Shown: piece by piece, positions 33,811 through 41,267 of the stretch | Layout: each line of letters opens with the position of its first letter | How positions within the stretch are numbered: the first letter of the stretch is position 1 | Origin: Limnochordales bacterium | GTDB lineage: Bacteria > Bacillota > Limnochordia > Limnochordales > DUMU01 | Direction: 5' to 3' | Assembly: GCA_014896315.1 (NCBI GenBank) | Contig: JADBKP010000007.1 | Coordinates: 1-64,000, forward strand | DNA length: 64,000 bases | The notes under the pieces: model-generated | Told to the model about the DNA's origin: nothing | The model's input: the letters and a program-made list of their open reading frames with translations, nothing else | The model's database searches: none | Translations under genes and position numbers: made by a program

Positions 33811-35565
33811 ATGAGACGACATGTTCTGCTGTCGTTGCTGCTGCTGACGGTCTTGCTCACCGGCCTCGGCGAAGCAGCCCTAGCGGCCGACGAGATCAGC
33901 TTGTCCAGCGGTTATGTCGACGCAGAGATCTCGTACAACCCGGTCGACAAGTGGCGCGGACGTCTTGGGTTCGACATCTATGCATGGATTTCCAACGCCG
34001 AGGTCAACTTCGGCATAAACCGCTGGTACCAACTCCCTTCCTTTTGGGAGGATCCCAGCCAATGGACTGTTGTCCCGGACAACCTGGCCATTCGCTTGCG
34101 CACCAAGGGGTCACTCTGGTCGGGCGGTCCGCAGCTGACCGGAACCCTGGGTGACTTTAACATGCTTGGGCCTGTCTATATTGCCGGTAAGTGGGGCGCA
34201 AACAAAATACGTGGTATCCAGCTCCAGGACATTCCCTTCCCCGCCAACAGCAAGACAGCAGTCTATTGGGGTTGGGAGCCCGCGCCGGAGGCTCCGGTAG
34301 CACAAACGAAGACAGCCTTTGGTTACGGTTTCGCCACGGAGATTCCTAACTTCCGCGGGTTGAATCTAAAAGTCTACGCTGCTTTTCGCAATGGAAAAGT
34401 ACCAGTACCAAAGGAAGGCCAGGGACCACCAACGATTATTGCTCCCGACGGTACTAGTCAGACTTTTACGCATATCAATCCTACGGGGTACGGCGCTGAG
34501 CAACTCCACCTTTATACCTATGAGGCTACTGCTTTCGGCGCTAGTGTGTACTGGGATTACGCTTTCATCGATTCTGAAGGCCACGTTATCGATTACTGGC
34601 CGCAGAAGAACCTGAGTAAGCCACCCCTTCCTCGGGAGGGCGTAACATCGTACAAGTATATCGTCGCCGGCCACGGAAGCAAGGCCGACTGGATGAAGCT
34701 ACATCTGCTACCATACAAAGGAGATATGACCAAGACCGTCCAGATTCTCAACGTTGACGCCCCCCTTGAGCCCTACCATGCTATGGTGGGAGCAACGGAG
34801 TTCACCTATAAGCTGGCAGGAATCAATCTTTCGGGGCAGATGGGCCGGTACATCACCGTGGATCCGCGGCAGAGTACACCCAAGTCTACAGCCGACTTTC
34901 AGATCATCAAAGGTCAAACATCTCTTGATGTCCTGGGTAAAGATGTTGCGACCAAGCCGCTAAGTCTCGAATTGGAGTATCGCAATATTGCGACCGGTTT
35001 TACTCCCTGGGCTCGGTCGACAGAGACAGACAGTACAAAGAGCGGCTACAACCGTATTGAGGCCCAACGAGGGCAACGTGGGTGGAACTTCACCGTCAAG
35101 ACCACCGTAATCCCAGAAAACCCGGTAGACGTAGGTTTCACCTACGACACGTACACCAAGGATAGCAAGTCTTATCATTCGTACACGTTGTCGCTGGGCA
35201 CCAAGTATGCCGGTTATGATTTGTCCAACAAGGTTACTTCTAGTGGCGTGACCTTTGCTGTATCCCGGTCGCTGCAGTTGGGAATCCCAGCCGTCACCAA
35301 GTTCATCCCCAAGTATGAGCTGGAATTCGCTTCAGGGTCAACGACATCGACTTTGTCACTGGACAGCACCTGGGCGATTGGCGGTTTCCGGAACATCGAG
35401 TTGGATGCTAGTTACGAGGTAACCAACGGCTCAGCCGCTAAGACCACCCTGACAGCAGAGTACAAGTCCCCGAACGGCTGGGAGCTGGAGGCAGGCTGGT
35501 CGAGCGACGACGCCGCGGCCCAGGACGAGCGCTATTTCACTCTGTACTACAAGCTAAGCCTGTAA
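33811..35565 (+). CDS. Secreted beta-barrel-like surface protein, paralogue 2
   Basis: A 584-residue paralogue of the upstream gene, 83 bases after it. ATG at 33811 with AAAGGAGGATGAGGC upstream, a strong site. Signal peptide MRRHVLLSLLLLTVLLTGLGEAALAAD. Shared blocks with paralogue 1 include SGYVDAEISYNP, GPQLTGTLGDFNMLGPVYIAGK, DVLGKDVATKPLSLELEYRNIATGFTPWARSTETDS, NRIEAQRGQRGWNF, NPVDVGFTYDTYTK and NGWELEAGWSSDD. It ends in YFTLYYKLSL. The many amphipathic strands and the hydrophobic C-terminal residue fit an outer-membrane barrel. Gene duplication is evident, with divergence mainly in the middle third. High expression is likely given the strong ribosome site and the strong terminator that follows. 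Confidence 0.75.
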   Translation: MRRHVLLSLLLLTVLLTGLGEAALAADEISLSSGYVDAEISYNPVDKWRGRLGFDIYAWISNAEVNFGINRWYQLPSFWEDPSQWTVVPDNLAIRLRTKGSLWSGGPQLTGTLGDFNMLGPVYIAGKWGANKIRGIQLQDIPFPANSKTAVYWGWEPAPEAPVAQTKTAFGYGFATEIPNFRGLNLKVYAAFRNGKVPVPKEGQGPPTIIAPDGTSQTFTHINPTGYGAEQLHLYTYEATAFGASVYWDYAFIDSEGHVIDYWPQKNLSKPPLPREGVTSYKYIVAGHGSKADWMKLHLLPYKGDMTKTVQILNVDAPLEPYHAMVGATEFTYKLAGINLSGQMGRYITVDPRQSTPKSTADFQIIKGQTSLDVLGKDVATKPLSLELEYRNIATGFTPWARSTETDSTKSGYNRIEAQRGQRGWNFTVKTTVIPENPVDVGFTYDTYTKDSKSYHSYTLSLGTKYAGYDLSNKVTSSGVTFAVSRSLQLGIPAVTKFIPKYELEFASGSTTSTLSLDSTWAIGGFRNIELDASYEVTNGSAAKTTLTAEYKSPNGWELEAGWSSDDAAAQDERYFTLYYKLSL

Positions 35566-35602
35566 GGGCTGGCCCGGTACTTCACGGAAGTGCCTGCCAT
35601 GC

Positions 35603-35633
35603 GGGGGGCCTCTATCGGTCCCCCCTATTTTTT
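35603..35633 (+). terminator. Intrinsic terminator after barrel paralogue 2
   Basis: GGGGGG (35603-35608) and CCCCCC pair around CCTCTATCGGT, followed by TATTTTTTG. The strong stem and T-run should end transcription of the tandem surface-protein unit before the DUF2935 gene. Confidence 0.9.
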
Positions 35634-35713
35634 GTGGAAGTAATCCCCCCCCCACCGTCACGCATAGCCTGGAAGCGTAGTCCCGCCCCGAGGGGGCGAA
35701 GGGAGTGGCGCGC

Positions 35714-36709
35714 ATGGCGGCAGTTCACCCGGAAAGCGTCTTTGTCCAGCGGTCCCTCGAGGAAAATCGCTTTTGGCTGCGGATCATGAAAGAGCACGCC
35801 TTCTTCCTCAGCGAGGGCATGAACCGCAGGGACACCAACCTGATCGCTACTGCCAACAACTTCTTCCGGCAGTTTGACGCCCTGCTGCAGGAGGCCAACC
35901 AGTTTGAACCCCGTTCACCCGCCGAGATGGCGCGGTTTAACAACCGCAGTATCAATATGGCTTTCTCCTTCCGCCGGTTTAAGCAAGACCTGCTTATCCG
36001 GGTGATCCTGGGCCGGATTGCAGGTTTCAACTTCCCACTCCTTATCGACCACATCCGCCGGGAGGCCGAGTACTTCATTGCCACCCTGACCCGCCTCAAC
36101 GAAGGGATAGACGAACCGATCGAGGCCTCCATCGTCCGGGAGAATGTATTCTGGCTGCGGATCATGGCGGACCACAGCCGCTTCATCCGCAATCTCCTCG
36201 ATCCCAGCGAACGAGCATTGACCGAGGCGGCCCAGAGGATTGCCCGTGAGTTCGACCAGCTCCTGGCCCAGGCACGTGATCTGGAGTCGATGATGCAGGG
36301 CGTCTCACCGGTGATCGTGATCGTGGGCGGCCACCTGCTCGACGAGGTCAGCCTGGCACGCTTCCGTGAGTCGGAGGAGCGACGGCGGGAACGGGAGGAA
36401 AGCCTCCGGCGGAGGGGCGAGGAGGAGACCCTGATCCAGCCCCCACCCCCGGCCGTCGCCCGCCTGAACGAGGATGCCCGGCGGGCCGCGGAAGAGATAC
36501 GGGATTTCAAGCGACAGGGGTTGCAGCTGGTATCCCAGGCCCGCGCCCTTAACGTGATCGACCCGCTCCTTGCCGACCACGTGCTGCGAGAGGCGGAAAA
36601 GTTCCTGCGCGTCCTTGATATGCTTGAGAGAAGGATCGCTCAGACTTTTGAACCGGTGGAGAAGGTCACGTTCGCCGAGCCAGCTCCTCCTTGTGAACCG
36701 AACGGCTGA
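35714..36709 (+). CDS. DUF2935 protein (two ferritin-like helical repeats)
   Basis: A soluble all-helical protein. It contains two DUF2935 repeats with nearly the same opening: ENRFWLRIMKEHAFFLSEGM (about 16-35) and ENVFWLRIMADHSRFIRNLL (about 145-164), each with conserved Glu and His as in di-iron, ferritin-like bundles. Each repeat ends in a segment like PLLIDHIRREAEYFIATLTRL or PLLADHVLREAEKFLRVLDML. The family is common in Bacillota, especially spore-formers, and its function is unknown. Between the repeats is a charged linker (ESEERRREREESLRRRGEEE). ATG at 35714 is preferred over GTG at 35705, because AAGGGAG lies 8 bases before the ATG. It is a single gene, after the strong terminator. 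Confidence 0.9.
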   Translation: MAAVHPESVFVQRSLEENRFWLRIMKEHAFFLSEGMNRRDTNLIATANNFFRQFDALLQEANQFEPRSPAEMARFNNRSINMAFSFRRFKQDLLIRVILGRIAGFNFPLLIDHIRREAEYFIATLTRLNEGIDEPIEASIVRENVFWLRIMADHSRFIRNLLDPSERALTEAAQRIAREFDQLLAQARDLESMMQGVSPVIVIVGGHLLDEVSLARFRESEERRREREESLRRRGEEETLIQPPPPAVARLNEDARRAAEEIRDFKRQGLQLVSQARALNVIDPLLADHVLREAEKFLRVLDMLERRIAQTFEPVEKVTFAEPAPPCEPNG

Positions 36710-36849
36710 GGTAACGAGCATCCAGGCGGATCTTCTCTCCCGTTCTTGATCGGCTAGGACTTACGCGCTGGCCTATACTTGAAGGGGGGTGCCTTGACAG
36801 TACCGGCGGGGCCGGCCGTCTACCTGAGAAGGCTCCGGCCCGGGTAAAT

Positions 36850-37803
36850 ATGTCCGCAGTGCTACCGGGTATTTGCGAAGCTGAGATCTGGCAGCTGCTC
36901 GCCTCCTGCGAGATCTGCCCCCTGCGCTGCCGCGTCAACCGGCTGGCGGGGCGCGCCGGTGGCTGCCGCGTGACCGGCAAGGAAGTCTGGGTGGCAAAAG
37001 CTCAGCTCCACATGTGGGAGGAGCCCTGCATCAGCGGAACTAACGGTTCAGGCACGGTCTTCTTCAGCTTCTGCAACCTGCGGTGCGTCTTTTGCCAGAA
37101 CCATGAGATCAGCCAGGCAGGGCGGGGTCGCAGGCTTACCGTGGACGAGCTGGTCCGCCTCTTTCTGCGGGTTCAAGAGATCGGCGCCCACAACCTGAAT
37201 CTGGTCTCTCCCACCCACTTCCTGCCCCATGTGGCCATCGCCCTGCGCCGCGCCCGCCGGTCCGGCCTGGAGATCCCGGTTGTGTACAACACCAATGCTT
37301 ACGAGACGGTGGCCGCCCTGCGCTTTCTGGAGGGTCTGGTCGACATATATCTGCCCGATCTCAAGTATGCGAGCGACGGCCCTGGCTCCCCCGCCCGTCG
37401 TTACTCACGGGCTCCCGGCTACTTTGCGGCGGCAACGGCCGCCATACTTGAAATGTTCCGTCAGGTCGGCCCGCCACAGTTTGGCGCTGACGGCCTGATA
37501 CGCCGGGGGCTGATCATCCGGCATCTGGTATTGCCAGGCCACCTGGAGGAGACCAGGGCGGTGTTGCGCTGGATTGCCAACAATCTCCCCCGCTCGGTCT
37601 ATGTCAGCCTTATGGCCCAGTATATTCCCGTGCACCGTGCCCCCCTCTATCCGGAGATCAACCGCGGCCTGACGGAAGCAGAGTACGAAGAGGCACTGGA
37701 GTACTTCGAAGCCCTGGGTCTTGAGAACGGCTACCGCCAGGAGCTGGGTGCCGCCAGCGAGAGTTTCATCCCCCGCTTTGACCTGGACCTGGCCGGGTTG
37801 TAG
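36850..37803 (+). CDS. Radical SAM protein, pyruvate formate-lyase-activating-enzyme-like
   Basis: A cytoplasmic iron-sulfur enzyme. The radical SAM cluster motif is FCNLRCVFC (CxxxCxxC, about residue 77), preceded by an extra Cys-rich stretch (CEICPLRCRVN) and GSGTVFFS, as in the PflA-like subgroup found without a partner glycyl-radical enzyme. Later motifs include NLNLVSPTHFLPHV, VVYNTNAYE, VDIYLPDLKYA and IIRHLVLPGH. At 317 residues it is slightly shorter than usual but complete. No glycyl-radical substrate, AmmeMemoRadiSam partner or maturase gene lies alongside, so its substrate is unknown. ATG at 36850 has no strong ribosome site; the nearest purine run is GAGAAGG, 20 bases away. It precedes the Zur operon but is probably separate. 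Confidence 0.85.
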   Translation: MSAVLPGICEAEIWQLLASCEICPLRCRVNRLAGRAGGCRVTGKEVWVAKAQLHMWEEPCISGTNGSGTVFFSFCNLRCVFCQNHEISQAGRGRRLTVDELVRLFLRVQEIGAHNLNLVSPTHFLPHVAIALRRARRSGLEIPVVYNTNAYETVAALRFLEGLVDIYLPDLKYASDGPGSPARRYSRAPGYFAAATAAILEMFRQVGPPQFGADGLIRRGLIIRHLVLPGHLEETRAVLRWIANNLPRSVYVSLMAQYIPVHRAPLYPEINRGLTEAEYEEALEYFEALGLENGYRQELGAASESFIPRFDLDLAGL

Positions 37804-37845
37804 GGTGCGGCCGGGGGTCCGATCTCTGCGTTGACCGGCCTCTTA

Positions 37846-37880
37846 TTGCGAGTTATAGTAATAGCGACAATTGGTATTAT
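37846..37880 (+). promoter_or_regulatory. AT-rich upstream region of Fur/Zur, possible operator
   Basis: TTGCGAGTTATAGTAATAGCGACAA is unusually AT-rich for this window and contains a TTATAGTAA partial palindrome, 30-50 bases before the GTG start. Fur-family regulators often control their own operon through such sites. The match to any consensus is weak. Confidence 0.35.
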
Positions 37881-37900
37881 GCCAGGAAGGACGACAGCCG

Positions 37901-38416
37901 GTGAGAACCGATGAAGCGCTCAGGCAACTGCGCCGGCAGGGGGGCAGGGTGACACCCCAGCGCCGGGCCCTGGTAGAGCTCTTGGCCAGTGCTACCCGGC
38001 CATTGACTGCGCCCGAGCTCCATGCCAGGCTGATCCAGCAGTTTCCGGAAGTAGCCCAGGACACTGTCTACAGGATCTTAGAATCGCTGGTGGCCATCGA
38101 TGCCGTCGAGGTCTTCCACGATCCTTCCCAGGGGGCCGACCGCTACGAGTGGTCGGATCGGCCCCATCACCACTGCGTCTGCCTCGGCTGCGGCAGCGTC
38201 GTCTGCCTGCCGGAGTGCCCGGTAGACGCGGCAGCGGAAAGCATGCAGCTGCCGGCCGGGTTTCAGGTGGTCCGTCATGAATACCAGGTGTTCGGTTATT
38301 GTGACGGGTGTCGTTCAAACAGAAGCGCAAAACCTCCGGCCAGGCGGAGGAAAGGCAAGCGCGGCCAGCTTGCCGCCAGCCAAACAGATGGCAAAGGAGT
38401 AGAGGACCAGGAGTAG
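37901..38416 (+). CDS. Fur-family transcriptional regulator, probably Zur (zinc)
   Basis: A winged-helix metal-responsive repressor. RRQGGRVTPQRRALVELLASATRPLTAPELHARL and VAQDTVYRILESLVAIDAV form the DNA-binding domain. The dimerisation domain has RPHHHCVCLGCGSVVCL, with the metal-binding His cluster and first CxxC, and YCDGC near the end as the second CxxC, a structural zinc site. Because it sits directly before znuA-znuC-znuB, the zinc regulator Zur is the likely role. GTG at 37901 with AGGAAGG about 11 bases upstream is preferred over the TTG at 37871. The C-terminus has a basic tail (RRRKGKRGQLAAS) not usual for the family. The stop lies 20 bases before znuA. Confidence 0.88.
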   Translation: MRTDEALRQLRRQGGRVTPQRRALVELLASATRPLTAPELHARLIQQFPEVAQDTVYRILESLVAIDAVEVFHDPSQGADRYEWSDRPHHHCVCLGCGSVVCLPECPVDAAAESMQLPAGFQVVRHEYQVFGYCDGCRSNRSAKPPARRRKGKRGQLAASQTDGKGVEDQE

Positions 38417-38436
38417 GGAGCAGGGAGCAGACCAGA

Positions 38437-39528
38437 ATGGATCAAGGCAGTCGGCAGTCGGAAAACACACCGCTCCGCCGGAGGGCATGGCGCTTTGGGA
38501 TCCTGGGTGTCAGCCTTGCCCTGCTTGCGGGCGTAATCACGTTGCTCCTCTCCCCCCATTCCCCCGCGACCCGCTCGGAGAAGGTCCGCGGCGTCGAGGT
38601 GGTTGCCACCATCCCGCCCGTCGCAGACATCGTGCGGGAGTTGGGAGGAGAGCGCGTCACGGTCTACTCACTGCTGCCTGCAGGCGCCAGTCCGCACACG
38701 TTTGAACCGCGCCCTTCCGACATCCGCCGCATCGCCACCGCAGAGCTTGTAGTTACAGTGGGGGCGGGGCTGGATGCCTGGGTAGAGAAGCTCCTGAACG
38801 CGGCCGGTTCATCCGGGACACCACGGCTGGCAATTACCTCTACCACACGGCTTCTCCTGGTCGGTACCCACAGGACGCCGGAGCTGGTGGCGCCGGCCGG
38901 CAACCGCGGGGATGCGACCGGCGAAGCCGACTCGGAGCACACCGGGCACGCACATGAGGGCGAGGGGATTTACGATCCCCACGTATGGCTTGATCCCCTC
39001 AGGGTGCGGGATGATATTGCACCGGCCATTGCGGCCAGCCTGGCCAGGATCGATCCTGCCGGACGTTCGTACTATCAGTCCCGGCTCAAGCTGTACCAGA
39101 CCGAGCTGACCGAGTTGGATCGGGAAATAAGCCGTCTCTTGAGCCCCTATCGCGGTCTGCGGTTCATCGCTTTCCATTCGGCCTGGAGGTATATGGCTGA
39201 ACGGTATGGTCTGCAGGAGGTAGCAGCTATCGAGCCCTTCCCCGGACGCGAGCCGTCCCCCGCCTGGCTGGCCCAGTTGCAGAAGCTCGCCAGGGCTCAA
39301 AGCGCCTTCCTCATCGTGGCGGAAGCACAGTTTAACCCCCAGATAGCCCGCATGTTGAGTGAGGCCATCAACGGGCTGGTCGTCACCCTCGACCCCGAGG
39401 GCGGGGGACCGGACGTAGCGGGTCGTTCAACCTATCTGGAGTTGATGCGCTACAACGCCAGGGAGATTGCCCGCGCGGCCCGGAAGCTACAAAGTGAGCA
39501 CTCCGGCGAGAAGCAGAAGTCGAAGTAG
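38437..39528 (+). CDS. znuA: Zinc/manganese ABC transporter substrate-binding protein
   Basis: Captures metal ion, probably zinc, outside the membrane for uptake. A membrane anchor or uncleaved signal segment (FGILGVSLALLAGVITLLL, about 23-41) is followed by VVATIPPVADIVRELGG. Metal-ligand motifs are GASPHTFEP, DPHVWLDPLRVRDD and RFIAFHSAWRYMAERYG, and LTELDREI marks the backbone helix. Before the second His is a short His/Glu-rich loop (SEHTGHAHEGEGIYDPH) as in zinc-type members. At 363 residues from ATG 38437 it fits the family; the ORF-track start inside fur is too early. GGGAG lies upstream. It forms an operon with the Fur-family gene, ATPase and permease. Manganese instead of zinc is possible, but the His loop favours zinc. 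Confidence 0.9.
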   Translation: MDQGSRQSENTPLRRRAWRFGILGVSLALLAGVITLLLSPHSPATRSEKVRGVEVVATIPPVADIVRELGGERVTVYSLLPAGASPHTFEPRPSDIRRIATAELVVTVGAGLDAWVEKLLNAAGSSGTPRLAITSTTRLLLVGTHRTPELVAPAGNRGDATGEADSEHTGHAHEGEGIYDPHVWLDPLRVRDDIAPAIAASLARIDPAGRSYYQSRLKLYQTELTELDREISRLLSPYRGLRFIAFHSAWRYMAERYGLQEVAAIEPFPGREPSPAWLAQLQKLARAQSAFLIVAEAQFNPQIARMLSEAINGLVVTLDPEGGGPDVAGRSTYLELMRYNAREIARAARKLQSEHSGEKQKSK

Positions 39529-39556
39529 AAGTGGAAATCGTGGGCGACAGGAAGTG

Positions 39557-40303
39557 ATGGCGGTGGCTCCAACACCGATCCTGGTCATTAAAGAGCTCAG
39601 CCTTTCGCTGGGCGGACGGAGGGTGCTGGAGAATGTGGGGTTTGCGCTTCATCCCGGCGAGTTTATGGCGGTGATCGGGCCAAACGGCGCCGGCAAAACC
39701 AGTCTGCTGCGGGTGATTGCCGGGCTTGAGAAGCACTTCACCGGCCTGGTGGATCGGCGGCAGCTGCCCCATGGCAGTATCGGCTATCTGCCGCAGATCA
39801 GGGCGTTCAATTCCCAGCTTCCATTAACGGTGACCGATCTGCTCGCAACCCGCCTGCGGGGGATGAAGGGTGTCTGGATGACGCGGGACCGCGAGCCCAT
39901 GAGGGGCCTTCCGTCCCCTTCACTCTTCTCATCCCTGGGCAGCGAAGCGGAACGCCTTATCGGCGAAGCACTGGAACGGGTCGGCCTGGCCGGATTCGAA
40001 AACCGGCTCTTCTCCGAGCTCTCCGGTGGACAGCAACAGCGGGTGCTGCTCGCCCGGGCGCTGCTCGGGCCGGTCCGGCTGCTACTTCTCGATGAACCGG
40101 AAAGCGGCCTCGACCCCGAAGCCCAGGAACAGTTCTATAAGCTGGTACGCGATCTCACCCGGAAGGGAGATCTCGCCTGCCTGGCGGTCTCCCACCACTT
40201 GCACGCCACAGCCCAGGCCGCCGACACCTGCCTTCTGCTCAACCGGCGTGTCCTGGCGTTCGGCCCGGCCAGCGAGATAACGCAACGTTACTTCCAGCGT
40301 TGA
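39557..40303 (+). CDS. znuC: Zinc/manganese ABC transporter ATPase
   Basis: Hydrolyses ATP to drive metal import through the permease. The ABC motifs are Walker A GPNGAGKTSLLRVIAG, Q-loop region GYLPQIRAFN, signature FSELSGGQQQRVLLARALL, Walker B LLLLDEPESGLD and the switch His in VSHHLHATA. The 249 residues from ATG 39557 are normal; AGGAAGTG lies just before. A short insert (TRDREPMRGLPSPSLFSSLGS) sits between the Q-loop and signature. The gene starts 28 bases after znuA and ends 18 bases before the permease, so it is translated from the same message. The ORF-track start at 39467 would overlap the znuA coding region and is not used. Confidence 0.93.
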   Translation: MAVAPTPILVIKELSLSLGGRRVLENVGFALHPGEFMAVIGPNGAGKTSLLRVIAGLEKHFTGLVDRRQLPHGSIGYLPQIRAFNSQLPLTVTDLLATRLRGMKGVWMTRDREPMRGLPSPSLFSSLGSEAERLIGEALERVGLAGFENRLFSELSGGQQQRVLLARALLGPVRLLLLDEPESGLDPEAQEQFYKLVRDLTRKGDLACLAVSHHLHATAQAADTCLLLNRRVLAFGPASEITQRYFQR

Positions 40304-40321
40304 CTGGAGAGTGCAAGCACG

Positions 40322-41164
40322 ATGGAGATGTTGAAGGAGATGCTGAGCTACGTCTTCATGCAGCGGGCGTTGCTCGCCTCGGTCGGGATTGGGGTTTTGA
40401 CTTCACTCGCCGGTTTCTTCGTCGTACACCGGCACCTCGCCTTTGCCGGCGACGGGATCGCCCACTCCATCTTCGGTGGCGTCGCCCTCGCCTTGGTGCT
40501 GGGCGTTTCCCCCTTCATCGGCGGCGCCATCTTCAGCCTGGCCATAGCCCTGGCCATTGCCGCGACCAGCCGGCGCGGCTCACTGTCGGAAGACTCGGCC
40601 ATCGGCATCTTCTTCTCGGCCACCATGGCTCTGGGGACGGTGCTGATTGCTCGCACCCCCGGATACATTGACCTCTTCAGCTTTCTTTTTGGCAACATTC
40701 TGGCCGTGACAGTGCAGGATCTTTACGCCCTGCTCGTTGCCGGCAGTGTGATACTGCTCTTTTTCGTCCTACAATTCCACAACCTTATGGCGGTGGCGTT
40801 CTCCCCCGAGTTGGCCGAGGTCGATGGCAAGCCCGTAGCACTCCTGGATTACGGGCTGATGCTGGCCATCGCCGGTGTCGTGGTTCTCGCAGTCCGCATG
40901 GTAGGGATTGTGCTGGTCTCCGCGTTGCTCGTGATCCCCCCGGCAACCGCGCGCCTGTGGGCTCGCCACTACAAAAGCTTCATCCTTATCACGCTGGCGG
41001 TGAACCTGACAAGCAGCCTCGGCGGCCTGCTCCTCTCCTTCTTTTTCGACCTGCCGTCGGGTGGAACCATCGTGCTTCTCGGCACAGCGCTGTTCCTTAT
41101 CTCGCTGCTTATACATCGGCTTCCGCTCCACCAGCCGCCCGGACGGCACGAGCGGGCGGCCTGA
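40322..41164 (+). CDS. znuB: Zinc/manganese ABC transporter permease
   Basis: Forms the metal channel in the membrane. The 280 residues hold about eight hydrophobic segments (ALLASVGIGVLTSLAGFFVVHRHLAFAGDGIAHSIFGGVALALVLG, AVRMVGIVLVSALLVIPPATARLWA). The ABC-3 family motifs HxHLAFAGDGIAHS and VALLDYGLMLAIAG, and the C-terminal VSALLVIPPATA, are typical. Start ATGGAGATG with GGAGAG upstream. It completes the fur-znuA-znuC-znuB operon; the next gene begins 103 bases on and is unrelated. No frameshift. Confidence 0.92.
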   Translation: MEMLKEMLSYVFMQRALLASVGIGVLTSLAGFFVVHRHLAFAGDGIAHSIFGGVALALVLGVSPFIGGAIFSLAIALAIAATSRRGSLSEDSAIGIFFSATMALGTVLIARTPGYIDLFSFLFGNILAVTVQDLYALLVAGSVILLFFVLQFHNLMAVAFSPELAEVDGKPVALLDYGLMLAIAGVVVLAVRMVGIVLVSALLVIPPATARLWARHYKSFILITLAVNLTSSLGGLLLSFFFDLPSGGTIVLLGTALFLISLLIHRLPLHQPPGRHERAA

Positions 41165-41267
41165 CCGTGCCGGCAGCGATCCCGCACATGGCAAGTTATG
41201 ATGCAGTAGGCTATGATCAACGCGAACCAATACTTCCTCGCCCGTAACAGGCAAAGCAGGTGGTCAT

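Noticed and set aside
35725-36510. 261-aa minus-strand ORF
   Set aside because: Shadow of the DUF2935 gene, dominated by Ser and Arg. The plus strand has the repeated EN-FWLRIM motif.
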